Part shown: piece after piece, positions 21,760-33,175 of the stretch
How the letters are laid out: each line of letters begins with the position of its first letter
How positions within the stretch are numbered: the first letter of the stretch is position 1
Origin: Gnetum montanum
Taxonomy: Eukaryota; Streptophyta; Gnetopsida; Gnetales; Gnetaceae
Assembly: GCA_015680685.1 (NCBI GenBank)
Contig: MNCI01035635.1
Coordinates: 957-64,956 of the forward strand
Reading direction: 5' to 3'
DNA: 64,000 bases
Program-made: the position numbers and the translations under genes
Notes under the pieces: model-generated
What the model saw: only the letters and a program-made list of their open reading frames with translations
What the model was told of the DNA's origin: nothing
Database searches by the model: none

Positions 21760-22292
21760 TTATGTCAACAAGGCATTGCTTAGTAGCTTATAAAATGTAA
21801 CTTGTGGTTTGCAAGTGAAAAGATCAATTCCTATAATTAAATGATCTAACATACCATTATGTTTACTTTAAGTATCATGATAGTTTAGGTTGGTTATATG
21901 TCTTGAAGGTACATATAGTTAACTTTGTTTGGTTTTGACATCCAATATACAAGCAAGTTACACTTTAATAATGGTGCTAAATATTGGATTTGGAAGAGCA
22001 CATTTGTAGGTTATGCAAATTAGAAGCCATTGAAGATGACTTACAGGTATTTCTACCTTGTGTTGTGACTATCCATTTGAGATAGCATTACAATATTATA
22101 TTAAAAACATGTATGATCTATTTTTGATGCCCCTATTGGTGCTTAGTCAATTTGTAGAGTTCATCTTTATTTTTATTTTTATGAAAATGTATATATATAT
22201 CTAATAGATCTGATGGGTCTTTAGACATAATAAAGCATGAATTCATTTTGATCTTTTGTCTACTTGACATCATAGTCTTTGAATGTATATTA
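21760..22292. other. No gene recognised
   Basis: AT-rich sequence to the right of the R3 LTR; I see no gene or repeat signature in it. Confidence 0.5.
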
Positions 22293-22450
22293 TAATGAGA
22301 TGTTATCCTAGTGGTAAGACTTTATTTAAAAGCTCCAAGTTATGGGTTCGATTCTTGTGAGCAATGCTAAGTTATAAAATTCTAATTGGACTATATATCT
22401 AAGGGTCTACCTATTTTACAATTACTTTAGGATTAGGTTGCTTGATACTA
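22293..22450 (+). repeat. tRNA-derived SINE relic
   Basis: GATGTTATCCTAGTGGTAAGAC is a good Pol III A box and GGGTTCGATTCTTG a good B box about 45 bp later; this is the tRNA-like head of a plant SINE. The tail (GCTAAGTTATAAA, then GGGTCTACCTAT) is shared with 2045-2165. Confidence 0.65.
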
Positions 22451-22902
22451 GACCATAATAAATGCTCAAGTGGATTAAAGATTACCAACATTTTAAAGAA
22501 TAGAAAAAATTAGTGTCATTGCATTGTTGAATTAAAAAGACAAAACTTGAACTCATGGTTTTTATTTTAAGAGTTTAATTGTGTGCCCATAAGATTCAAA
22601 TTTATTTCTTGAAATTATATTAATTTTTTTTGTAGGGTTATATAATAATTTTAAAATGAACATCAACAATGCCTATTAAAATTTATACAAGATGAATGGT
22701 GTTGGAATACAAAATAATTTGACCATGGATGCTAATAAAATACATGATAAGAATCATAGAAGAATATTATGATGTCTAAGGTATGATTCAAACTAGCAAT
22801 AAATAAAAGATGATAATGTATTTTAGTCTAGTTTTAAATTGTATAGCAAAATATCCAATTTATTCAAAGTATTAAAGATAAAATGTTATTATATCATCGA
22901 AA

Positions 22903-23012
22903 GAAAGATCAAAAAAGACATGGGAAGAAACTATTAAAGATGAATTAAAGAAACTACAAACAAACAAGGATTTGGCTCTTCATAAAGATGAATGGTGAAT
23001 GAGAACTTATGT
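22903..23012 (+). pseudogene. LINE ORF2 C-terminal fragment
   Basis: The frame ERSKKTWEETIKDELKKL, continuing LALHKDEW, matches the RPKKTW...DR..W motif that closes the polyprotein of RTE-type LINEs in plants. About 35 codons remain, with a TGA right after the conserved Trp. It lies upstream of an RT core in the same strand (23440), so the two are separate insertion fragments or rearranged. Confidence 0.55.
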
Positions 23013-23084
23013 ACTTAATCCCATTTTCTTAGAACAAGGTTTGGATGATGTAATGATCATTAAAAACAAAATTTGTAGGGGCCA

Positions 23085-23225
23085 TCAGTTATAATGATGG
23101 TAATGTATTTGTTTCTTAATTTGTAAGGCTTGGGTTTGAATTTGGTTGGAGTCACATAAAATGTGGTTAGGCTTTTTGTCTTTTATTGGCCCTCCTTACA
23201 TCCAATTTGGTAGGATTAGCATGAC
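23085..23225 (+). repeat. SINE-like fragment
   Basis: GGCTTGGGTTTGAATTTGG resembles a decayed B box and is followed by a GTGGTTAGGCTTTTTGTC-type body. Weak evidence. Confidence 0.3.
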
Positions 23226-23439
23226 CATCAAAGATAAAAAGAGTATTTGAAGTAATAGTATTTACAAAAAATATTATCACTTAAAACCAAAATGTTGATC
23301 TTGCCATGCATGGTATTGAGAGGGTTTATGAATGAGTGAAAGCCTAACCTATTTTTGAGTTGTTATACCAAGTTTATAAAAAATTTACATATGTGGAAAA
23401 TGTTACATTGGTGAAACTAGTAGAATTTTCTTCTTTAGA

Positions 23440-23790
23440 TTAAAAGAAAACATATAAAAAATATAATATACCAACTCATTTTGCAATTACAATGCAAAGC
23501 ATACTTGTCAAACTCTTACCCTATGTTGATGATGTTACCCTAATTTCAAATTGAATGAAAGGATTGTAATAAATCATTAATACTCTTAATGATTTTTTTA
23601 TATTTAGAAATAAAATTTACTATCCAAAAAAAAAATTATTATTTATGGCATCCAAAAGAAGATGTGCAATTTTACTATAGGAGAATATGTTGACCTAATT
23701 TTCTCTTACAAATATGTTGGCCTAGGATGCTTTTGCAATTACAAATAAGACCAATGCATTACTTAAAGAGTTGCAAGTCATATGAAAACA
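23440..23790 (+). pseudogene. LINE reverse transcriptase fragment
   Basis: HFAIT...LVKLLPYVDDVTLIS contains the YxDD catalytic box of non-LTR reverse transcriptases (YVDD at 23522-23533) with the hydrophobic residues expected after it. About 150 bp later EYVDLIFSYKYVGLG matches the YKYLG block that follows in LINE RTs. Frames are broken by TGA, TAA and indels. A 212-bp piece of the same LINE region lies at 38567-38778. Confidence 0.65.
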
Positions 23791-24006
23791 TTATTTTAGC
23801 TTAAGACATCTAAAAATAACTTTATCATGCAATTGTCAACTTACTATTCTTTATGTGTGTGTTATATGTGTCTTGCTTTATCATATAAATATTAGAAACA
23901 AATAGAAAAAAATTATATGATTTTTTTGCTTAATGAATTTAAATTGAAAAGATAGACACAATTATGGTATTATTATCCTAGAAACAAAGATGATGTTATT
24001 AGAGGT
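23791..24006. other. No gene recognised
   Basis: Probably further degraded LINE sequence up to the start of the R5 LTR. Confidence 0.4.
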
Positions 24007-24565
24007 TGATGAACAACATGTATCTCCTACGCCCAACCATACGAATCACAAGCGTGCACTAGTGATCTAGTTAAGTTTTATGAACCTCAGTTCCTAAGTT
24101 TGCCAATAGTTTTAAATTGTGAAACAAGGGGTTATGTGATCATTGTCTTCCTAACTCACACTTGTGTCAGCAATACGTATAGTTAAATGTTAGTTAAGAC
24201 TTATGATGTTTATTTTATTTGTATTTTTATATATGTTTCTATCCTAATAGCTAGATGAGTAAATGTGGATTTAATAATTAAATATTTAACTATGTAGCTA
24301 ATCTAGTGACTAATTATCCTAACATAAGTAGCCATTCCTACTTACTGTACACATCCTGAACTAGTATCAATGCTACTAGGTTACCAAGTGTAATACAAAC
24401 TAGTCATATGTATGTTTTTATGATTAAGTGCATTAATTAACTAAAGCCATAAGTGTGAATTGCATTGAAAGTAAAGTGCAAATAATAAAGATTAAACTAT
24501 TCCAAGTGCTACAATGAATATCGAAAATCTTAACTTTATTGTGTTTAGGTACACCTTGTATGGAT
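24007..24565 (-). repeat. R5: truncated 3' LTR
   Basis: On the plus strand it begins TGATGAACAACATGTATC, the U5 end of the family, and is recognisable back to the AATAAAG-like region near 24540. U3 and the PPT are missing; ORF3 sequence follows almost directly, so about 350 bp were deleted. Confidence 0.7.
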
Positions 24566-24569
24566 CTTA

Positions 24570-24890
24570 GCAAATGCTATAAAGTTGTTAAAGACATGGT
24601 GAATTCTCAAACAGTGCTTGGAGGTGGAGGTTCCTATGGTGCTAAAGGTCCTTTGCCACATTTCAGCACTAATGGTGGTGGAGGTAGTTGAGGCTGACCT
24701 ACTACTGTTGCTATTTCTGGTAAAAGTATGAAAACATATAGTAATGCTTTCACTTTCTCCTCTTTGCCATGTGGGTCATCGTAGTCCACACAGCTTCATC
24801 GATGTGTGTTGGTGTAGGGATATTCCATGGGTACAAGGAATAGCTCCTTTATGTTCACAAACCATGCTTCAAATTGTTTATGTTCGATGT
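24570..24890 (-). pseudogene. R5: ORF3 C-terminal part
   Basis: The minus-strand frame reads EHK-stop-FEAWFVNIKELF, later KEEKVKALL and GQPQLPPPP, aligning with the R9 copy (39920-40240: EHK-stop-FTTWLI, KEEKMKQLL, GQPQQPHLL). It is the direct continuation of 31241-31990; the R6 insertion cut the ORF between the codons for ...VFDI and EHK.... Several stops; not functional. Confidence 0.6.
24886..24890. other. R6: left target-site duplication GATGT
   Basis: GATGT directly precedes TGATGAACAG of the R6 LTR; the same five bases follow the right LTR at 31236-31240. Confidence 0.85.
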
Positions 24891-25723
24891 TGATGAACAG
24901 TGTTTTTTCTAGCTCCAATATCGGATACCTGATATCGGGGCCTAAGAAGTGATGTTGGATATTCGATATTATGGTATGTGTGTTAGCCTATAAATATAGT
25001 GCTTGGGGACATGGTTTGGACATAAGTTTTGTCATAGCATAGCAGAGCTCTTGTAGCTTCTTCTCTCTAAAGTTAGAATATTTTCCAAAGTGCTCATGGT
25101 AGGAGTCATTGAGTGTATGAATCTTTATTTGAGCACTATTGTACCTAAGCACAATAGTGTGTGCAATAATAAAGATGAGCTTTCTAATCAAACCATGCAG
25201 CACCTTGGCTAGCTTAATTATTTTATTCATGCATTTAGTGTTCTATGAAATTTCATTTATTATTTTTAATAATTAAACTAAAGTAAGCTAGCTAGATTAA
25301 ATAGCAGTTAATTAAGCACATGAGTATGACCACTTCGAGCATGCATATGATGCTTAGTAATCCTAACAATGCTTAACGTTTGGTAACCTACTAGTGTTAA
25401 AGTGGGATCAAATACTTATGTTAGAATAATTAGTTACTAATTAGCAATTAGATTAGTTAAATTGACTTATAAATTGAGTTTTAACCTATTGTTAATTGTA
25501 CATGAATAAAATATAAAATAATATAAATCATGTGCCTCAATTACACTTAACCATATAAATAGGCTCCATAAGTGTAGTTGAAAAGACAATGGTTGTTACG
25601 ATTAGATTTCACATCTTAGAACTAGTGTACTTAGGAACTCCAGGTTCACAAAATTTGATTAGATTGCACATGAACACATTAGTGATTTATATGGTTGGAC
25701 ATAATTGTACCTCATCGCTCATC
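24891..25723 (+). repeat. R6: 5' LTR
   Basis: 833 bp, TGATGAACAGTG to CGCTCATCA. ATATCGGATACCTGATATCG lies at about 24918, a TATAAATA box near 24992 and an AATAAAG signal near 25168. Confidence 0.85.
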
Positions 25724-25743
25724 ATTGACACCATTGCCAGGGA
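25724..25743 (+). other. R6: primer binding site
   Basis: TTGACACCATTGCCAGGGAC, tRNA-Asp type, directly after the LTR. Confidence 0.75.
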
Positions 25744-25899
25744 CCTTTTGTTTGTTATGTGTGCTATCTAGGATTTAGTGAAAATTATTTACCATCATTG
25801 GAACAAACCCTACAGTCATATCATACATTAAAATAACTATAACAATTACATAAAAGAATAGTACATCTTTTGTTCTCTAATACAAGATTTCTTTTTTTT

Positions 25900-28240
25900 C
25901 ATAAGAGCGATTCCCTATCCAAGTTTGCTGGAGTAAATTAATAGGTGCCTCAACAATACATAGTGGTATATGCTCATCTTAATGAGTATGTACCTAGTTT
26001 CACCTTCATTGTATAGTAGGATAAGCTATTGCAATGGTGAGACATGGAGGGTAACATTATGTTCCACCTAATCGATCCATTTCTATGATGCTTCAACAAA
26101 CACTTATGCAGTTGGGCATCCAAGGACTTCATGCTGAATATGTTGTGCAAGAGAGTGATGGTAGGGATTATCACCCGATTGATGCACAACATCTAAGAGA
26201 TCAATAGTTTGAGTAGCGCTACGAATCTGTGAAGGGAAAGTGGCCCAATGATTTCCCATTCCTTCTATAAAAATGAAATCATGGAGAACCTTCTATGGGG
26301 ATTTTTCATATAGAGAAACTCATTTTTTTGAGTTTGGTGAAGGAGGTGAAGCCTAAAACTTGAAGTTCACGATACATAATCCTAGTTCTAGCAAGAATGG
26401 ATCCCATGACAAAGGGGGATCCAAAGAGGAAAGTCATGGAAAGGATGCAAGCACAAAGCATGATAATGATCATGGCCACAACCATCAAAAGGGGGTAGTA
26501 GGCACTGTGATGGTGCTAGTTCTTCTTCCTCTTCACTTTCATTGTCATCTTCTTTCTCTTCTAGCTTTTAATGCAACAACAGGAGGCACAATCATGATGG
26601 AGTTAACCAATGAGATTGAGATGATCATAGGCACCATAGAGCAAGTTAAGACCTAGGGCATAGGAATTCAAGATAGGCCTATCATCACAAAAAAAGGGGT
26701 AGCAGAGGGCATCACAGGCATCAGAATCAAGGCTACAATGAGCCTTTGCTTACTATCTAGAGCATGTTAAAAATTGTAGAGGAAGTGAGAATTCCTACAA
26801 GGCATATAAATTATAGCCAAATCAAGAGGCTAGACATGAAAAATATTCCAAAATTTGAAGAGGAATATAACTCAAATCTGTAGAACCATCTTTAGGCTTT
26901 TCATGATACTTGTTCCTTGCAAAATATAGAAAATAACTAGTAAAAGCTTAAGTTGTTTCCCATGACACTCATTAAAGAAGGAAAAAGTTTGTATTAATCC
27001 TTGGAACTAGAATCTATCAAATAGTAGAGTACAATGCTCAAACTATTTAATGAAAAATATCAAACATACTCTCGAGTGTCTAATCTAAGAAGGTAGATCT
27101 AGGGTTGGAAGTAAAGAACACATGAGTCCTTGGATGCTTCCATAGGTCAATGCTACTCTTTAGTGCATAGATGTCCTAGCCATGGTTATTCTCAATAAGA
27201 AAAACTTTTCCATATTATAGATGGGCTCTAGTCTAAATGAGGAAAACTCTTAGAGTTTATGCCCAAGGGAAATTGTCAGAATTAATAGCTCATCAGATCC
27301 AATGGCTAATTGAGCAAGTAGCAAAAGAAGAAGGAGAGTTGAGGAAATGAGAAAGTGTAGAAGAATATGATAAGAATCCTTCCATTCACAAGAGGGAGGT
27401 CCAATTTTGTGACAATTAGGAAGAATCATTACTTGATGAGATGGTGAACTAAAAAACCTTGCCAATTCAAAAATATGCCTCTAAGATTTTGGTTAAGGTA
27501 GATTAGTTATGGGACTCTATGGATAATAGATTTTAAGTTGTCCTAAAAATTGCTGAAGAGTCCAAAGAAAAAGGTAGTAATCATGATTGCAAGAGGTGCA
27601 AGGAAGCTAAACATGCCAATCAAAGGGGTAAAAAAAAAATTGTTGTAGTAGAGCACATTGTAGAAACTAAATTACATGATGATTGTGAATGTGACATCTA
27701 CTAGTATGAACATCCTAAAGGATGTTGCTCCATTATGTCACACTTATAGGAATCTAGGGTGTATGCTCTAAGTCCATGACTAGAAAAAAGACAAATACCC
27801 AAAAGATTACCTTATCCTCAAGGGAACCCTAGGTAGTTCCATCAGCAACAACAATATTATCCAAGTGAAACTCCATCGTAACTATATAAGTAGTATCAAT
27901 AGTGGTAGCAACCACAGTCATGGATGCTACCACCACCAAGGCAAAAATACCCTTATAGATAACCAAATCTATATAGGTATTATGTTCAAAAACCCCTATC
28001 TCCATATGACTCTTTTAGTCATAGTTCTACTTTCTAAGATCATTATGACCCTCTTGAATACTATTGAACTCATTCTCCATATTCAAGAAGGGATACCACC
28101 TTTTATCCTTATTATCCTCCTATTTTTGCACTTGTTCCTCCATCCTCAACGTAGCTACCACTTACTCCATCCATGAAAGATGAACTTCTAGCATAGTCGC
28201 TATAATGTAATGTTACTAAGGCTATTAATCTCCAACTAGT
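25900..28240 (+). pseudogene. R6: gag
   Basis: Gag of the pol-bearing family, aligned to R10 and R8. Recognisable blocks are HLNEYVPSFTFIV (about 25970), a retrotrans_gag-like capsid part around 26800-27260 and a knuckle-like CDIYxYEHPKGCC (27691-27730, second Cys replaced by Tyr). A Gln/Tyr/Pro-rich tail follows. I cannot fix the start codon; the coding region begins some 160-200 bp after the PBS. It has many in-frame TAG/TAA/TGA stops and frameshifts. It would be the particle protein. Confidence 0.65.
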
Positions 28241-28479
28241 TCATCAACCAAAATTTTCAGATGCTAGAACATGAAAAAGACCATTTCTCTAACCCAACCG
28301 TCCATCCAAACCTTCAGATAAATCGACAACTAGTAACCTTGTTTCTTCATCCTTTACAAATCATTCCATCGAGTTTCCTTCAAATCAAACATTACCTAGA
28401 ATCCATACTATTATGCTCACACATGTCATATCTAACTGGATCTAGGCTAGAAACCTTCCTAGAAAATTAGCTAATCTTG

Positions 28480-28905
28480 GAAGTCCTCTTATTTATATAC
28501 AAATTATTGGGAATGAACCATGTAAAGCCCTTCTTGATTCAGGTTCTAGTGTGAACTTCATTTCTCATGAGATGCATATTACCTGGAACCTACTGCCTCT
28601 TAAGAAGAGTAATATTGAATTAGAATTGGAAAACTAGTCCATTACTATTCCATTAGGACTGGTGTAAGACATTGTGACAATTGTTTGTGGGTGGTCCTAT
28701 CCTACCAATTTCCTAGTAATCAAGGTTGAAAATTGTAAGAGGAACTTTCCAATTATAATGGGAAGGGCATGGTTGAGCATTGTTGATACAAGAATGAGCA
28801 TCAAAGATCTTTCCCTAGAGATATCTAAGGAAAATGCATTTGGAAAGATCGAGAAGAATGAGTTCCATGCATCACGTACAATAATACTAGGTGCAATTAC
28901 GTGTT
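28480..28905 (+). pseudogene. R6: aspartic protease domain
   Basis: KALLDSGSSVNFISHEM carries the DSG active site (28536-28544) of retroviral-type aspartic proteases, which cut the polyprotein. It continues through GWSYPTNFLVIKVENCK and IIMGRAWLSIVDTRM to a SLEISKENAF block, matching R10 (57310-57700) and R8 (35694-35503, minus). This is the only copy here with the active site intact. At least two TAG/TAA stops break the frame (near 28636 and 28666). Confidence 0.7.
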
Positions 28906-29149
28906 AAAACTCTAGTTTGTAAAATGAGCATCTATTTCCACATGTAGGAAGTGTGCACACAAAGTTTATATTCAAAGTGTCTATACGCAACAACCACAAA
29001 ACAAGAGGATACCTAGTAGCTAGCTATTGATCCTAAAAGCAGAATGATGTGCATGGAATCGACTGAGAGCCTGGCATGTGCTTATGTAACAGGAATGGAT
29101 GAACTAGAGCAAGTTTATATGAAAATGATGATACCTGCTAAGGAGAGTT

Positions 29150-30291
29150 GGAAATTCCTAAACAATTTAAACAAGAGCCCCTTAAGTTAAAAACTCTACT
29201 TGCTGGCATGGAATATGCATTCTTGAAGAATTGAAAGCCGGTAATTATCAATGTAATTCTTGCCCCTAAACAGAAATAGATGCTATTGAAGGTGATCAAC
29301 AAATGGTCAACCACCTTTGCTTGATCATATCTTAAACTGACAAGGATTGATCCTAGAATATGCCAGCATCATACCTACACTAATGTAACCATGAAGCCAA
29401 TGAAGCAACCACAGTGATGGTTAAATCCCAAATTGAAGTTGATTGTTAAAGAGGAAATTAAACAACTTCTCAAGGTGGGGTTTATCTATTCCGTTACGGA
29501 TAGTAAGTGGATTAGCCCACTTATGATTATGCTAAAGAAAGGTGGTAAGTGGTAGGTCTACATCGACTCTTAGTTACTGAATATGAAAACATTCAAAGAT
29601 CACTTTCCATTATCATTTGTGGATCCATTGTTGGACACCATATCTGGGCATTGCTATTATAGTTTTTTGGATGGTTATAGTGGCTATAATCAAATCCAGA
29701 TTGTGCTAGAACACTAGGCCAAAACAACATTCATGAGTTCCTAGGGAACCTTTGCATATCATAATATGCCTTTTGATCTATGCAATGCCCCTACTATACT
29801 CCAACACCTAGCCCTAAGTATTTTTTAGTAGCAGATTGATAGTGGGATGGAAATCATCATAGATGACTTCTCCACCTATGGAGCTACATTTGAGCAAGCC
29901 CTAGACCAAGTACTCAAAAGATTTGTGGAAACAAACCTGCAGCTCAATTGGCAAAAGATTCATCTAATGGTCTAGGAGGGCATTATATTAGGGCACATAA
30001 TCTCACAAGCAAAAATTGAGATCGACCTCAAAAAGATAAGGGTCATCCAAGGAATCAATTACCAACTAGAAATCGTCAAAGATGTTCAATCATTCCTTGG
30101 ACATACTAGCTACTATTAGCAATTCATAGAGAATTTCTCTAAAATAACAAAACTATTGGTTGAGCTAAAAAAGAAAGATGATCCCTTAAGTTGGACCAAG
30201 GAATACAAAAGGGCATTCCAGAGCTTGAAGTAGAAACTTGTAGAAACTCTAATTCTATAGGCACTTGATTGGTTTAGACCATTTCATGTTA
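29150..30291 (+). pseudogene. R6: reverse transcriptase domain
   Basis: Ty3/gypsy RT recognised by SDSKWISPL, KTFKDHFPLSF, YSFLDGYSGYNQIQI, LCNAPT and the catalytic box IIDDFSTYG, with the two Asp at 29862-29867; the usual Met or Val before them is Ile. It runs on through the thumb region (IILGH, SFLGHTSYY) and stops at the first RNase H residues, where sequence changes to a copy of the insertion target. Several stops, mostly TAG at positions that are Gln or Trp in relatives. Not functional. Confidence 0.75.
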
Positions 30292-30391
30292 TCGATGTGG
30301 GTTGGTGCAGGGATATCCCATGGGCATGGCATTGCAAGGAACAACTTCTTTATGTTCACAAACCATGCTTCAAATTATTTATGTTCAATGT
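30292..30391 (-). repeat. Extra copy of the R6 target sequence
   Basis: About 100 bp nearly identical to 24805-24890, the ORF3 sequence on the left of R6. The changeover lies in ATCGATG, which both partners share, so it is a microhomology junction. It directly precedes the right LTR. Confidence 0.8.
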
Positions 30392-31235
30392 TGATGAAAA
30401 ATTCTTTGTTTGGCTTTAATATCAGGTACCCAATATCAAGATCCAAGAAGCGATGTTGGATATTTGATATCATGAGATGTGTGCCAGCCTATAAATATAG
30501 TGCTTGGGCATAATTTTTGTCGTAGCATGGTCGAGATCTTGTAGTTTCTTCTCTCTAGAGTTAGAATATTTTCCAAAGTGCCCACAGTAGGAGTCATTGA
30601 GTGTACAGATCTTTATTTGAGCATTGTTGTACCTGAGCATGGCAATGTATGTAGTAAATAAGATGAGCTTTCTAGTCAAACTTTGTAACACCTTGGCTAG
30701 CTTAATTATTTTATTTATGCATTTAATGTTCTACATAATTTCATTTATTATTTTCATTAATTAAGCTAAAGTTAGCCAGCTAAACTAAATAGCAGTTAAT
30801 TAAGCACATAAGTATGATCGCTTCAAGCATGTGTATGATGCTTGGTAATCCTAGCAATGCTTAAAGTTTGGTAACCAAAAAATGTAATATGTGTTCAGGA
30901 TGTGCATGGAAAGTGGGACTAGATACTTATGTTAGGATAGTTAGTTATTAGTTAGCAATTATATTAGTTAAATTGATTTATAAATTGAGTTTCAACTTGT
31001 TTTTAATTGTAGATGAATAAAATATAACATAACAAAAATCATGTTCTTCAATTACACTTAACCATACAATTAATCTTCACAAGTGTAGTTGAGAAGACAA
31101 CAATCGTCACAATCAGATTTCACATCTTAGAACCAATATACTTAGGAACTATAGGTCCATAGAATTTGATCGGATCACATGTGAATGCCTTAGTGATTTA
31201 TATGGTTGGATGTAGGAGTAACTTATAGCTCATAA
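30392..31235 (+). repeat. R6: right LTR
   Basis: TGATGAAAAATTC to GCTCATAA, about 844 bp, alignable to 24891-25723 throughout. The last bases are mutated from CATCA to CATAA. It is flanked on both sides by target sequence, which is how a solo LTR looks. Confidence 0.8.
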
Positions 31236-31240
31236 GATGT
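31236..31240. other. R6: right target-site duplication GATGT
   Basis: Same as 24886-24890. The following bases CGAACA continue the R5 ORF3. Confidence 0.85.
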
Positions 31241-31990
31241 CGAACACATTTACTAGGTTTTGCAGCTTATGGTAGTTATTCATCCTTTTGACCAAGTTCT
31301 CAGTAATAGATCATTTTTCAATGAATTTGCTTCTGAGAATTTCAAGCTCAGTGTTAGCTATCTCCAATTGTTGCTTGGTCTCCTTATGATGCTTGAATTC
31401 CTCTTTATATAAGAGTTAGGAACTAACCACTTGTTTCTCCAATTCTATTCTTAGTTTCCTTGATATTAACATAGCCAAGTTTGCATATTGAAGGTTGGCA
31501 AACTTCATATATTCTATCATCTTTTTGATTTGTAACTCCTTTAGGCAGATTTCTACTCTATTGTACACATTCAGTCCATCATAGATGGGCTACCAAACAT
31601 TGGCTCTTTATTTGCGTTGCTTGAAAGCTTTGTTTATTTTTGCCTTTGCTAGTTAGATTTCTTTTTTATTAACTTCTTTGAGGAGCCCAATGTAGTCCCT
31701 GTAATGATTCTTTACTTCTTCAAATTTCAAGGCTTCATTTTTCCAAGCAGTTACCTCGATAGCTATCTTTTGGTGAAGTGCATGGACTTTCTCCATTAAG
31801 AGATTTCTATTTTCTGCTAGCAACCTCCTCAAGTCAAGGTTCATCTTAGCTAGTTGCTCTTGTTGTTGATGAAAAAACTTGCCCATTTGGTCTTTTTGTT
31901 GTTCTATGTTCTACAAGCAATGCATGTCTTTTGTTAGGACCAAGGTTTCTTTGTGGACTTGTGACAAGTCCTTGTTAGTGTTGAAGGTCA
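31241..31990 (-). pseudogene. R5: ORF3, coiled-coil part
   Basis: A 77-codon open piece (31886-31653) starts MGKFFHQQQEQLAK and contains NLLMEKVHALHQK, aligned to NRTLSMEEVHALYKK of R3 (13650). Downstream frames IEYMKFANLQYANLAML and LYKEEFKHHK match R3 MEYMELANLRYTNLTML and LYKKEFVYHK. Rich in Lys, Glu, Gln and Leu in heptad-like order, so a coiled coil is likely. Stops are mostly TAG. Interrupted at 31240 by R6. Confidence 0.6.
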
Positions 31991-32699
31991 TGGCTTCNTT
32001 TCATATTAAACTATGCTATGTAAGTTGGACTATATATCTTGTGGTGCACCAATATTACAATTATTTCAAAGTTCCAACACTTCATATAAAACTATGCTAT
32101 GTAAGTTGTTGCGGAACATTAAAAATATATATATATATATAATAAATTTATTTATTTATCCATTACATATTGTTTGGGTAAGTGAGATTTTCAAATTACG
32201 GAGGATAGGTTCAATTCATGCAACAAAAGGTAGCATTTGTGTGTAGTATGTGCCTCCAATAATGGCGCAATTTTGTTTTACAAGAAAACATGGATCCTCA
32301 CCCAAAATGCATGATACAGGATCCACTCTGGTGGAAGGTTGAAAGATTCATTTTTAAATGCACTACCTCTGGAGCATCATTATATTTCTTATTACTTTTT
32401 GTTTTAAATTTTTTCGGTTTTCCAGGTGGGAAGAGCGGCAACAATTCAACATTTCCATTTTCTTCAACGCTCGTTTGAAATTTCCAAGATCTTGACAATA
32501 AGACCAATAGTTTCACTTTCTTGCAGTCCTTCAGTACACACAAAAATATAGCATTCCAATTTCTAACACTTATGACAACAGAAAATAGTTTCAACACAAA
32601 CTACCAAATTTTTATTACATCTAAGCTTGCAGAGGAAGACTTGGAGTAGGGGAATATAAATTACTTTTAATGCAATTTATATTCTTTGTACTTAGTTAA
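31991..32699. other. Unidentified sequence
   Basis: After the N at 31998 the sequence no longer belongs to R5. A block ending AAACTATGCTATGTAAGTTG occurs twice 80 bp apart (32010 and 32090), an (AT)n run lies at 32128-32141, and the minus strand has a 99-codon open frame at 32597-32298 that I cannot assign. It could be a captured gene fragment. Confidence 0.4.
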
Positions 32700-33175
32700 T
32701 ATTTACATTTCCATGCAATTTAATGAATTGATGAAATAAGCAAGACCAATTTTGAGCATAAACATGTATTTGCTTAGTAATCCTACCAGTGTTATTACTT
32801 GGTTTGGCTAGTGCTTGGTAATTCCAATAGTGGATGCAGGGTTGAGAATATGTATAGCAAGCTACAAACAGACACTCATTTCCTTAGGCTATTTTAAAGT
32901 TTAATTTTTGTTATTAATTAGTTTAAATAATTGATTTCTTTATTATCATTAGGAGTAGCATAAGGCCGAAACAATATCAAGAATCATATGTCTCACTCTT
33001 GATTAAATCATACATGATAAAACTATCACTAGTCCAAGTTGGAAGATAGTGAACTACGATCAAGGCATAATAATCTAAATGCCACAACTAGTCCCATCCA
33101 AAGAATTCGATCGGATGGTGCATGAATGCTTGTGATTCATATGATTGGGCATAGGGGGTACCTCGCCACTCATTA
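32700..33175 (+). repeat. R7: LTR fragment (U5 side)
   Basis: The 3' half of a family LTR in plus orientation, ending GGTACCTCGCCACTCATTA. The U3 half is missing. It abuts minus-strand integrase sequence of R8. Confidence 0.65.

Larger units (their letters stand above)
24891..31235 (+). mobile_element. R6: LTR retrotransposon with truncated pol
   Basis: LTR 24891-25723, PBS 25724, gag to about 28240, protease 28480-28900, RT 29150-30290, then an abrupt junction to about 100 bp of the R5 target sequence (30292-30391) and a second LTR (30392-31235). GATGT flanks both outer ends. RNase H and integrase are missing. The internal copy of target sequence before the right LTR means the element is not a simple insertion; see Findings. 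Confidence 0.8.
24007..31990 (-). mobile_element. R5: ORF3-LTR remnant, split by R6
   Basis: The minus strand holds ORF3 from 31990 to 31241, interrupted by R6, then 24890 to 24570, then a truncated 3' LTR (24565-24007). Gag and pol are absent. An N at 31998 marks its upstream edge. Confidence 0.7.

Noticed and set aside
22293-22450. Functional tRNA gene
   Set aside because: A and B boxes fit, but no cloverleaf with a proper acceptor stem can be drawn; SINE head instead.
32700-33175. 3' LTR of R8
   Set aside because: It is in plus orientation while R8 is minus, and it abuts the middle of integrase, not a PPT.
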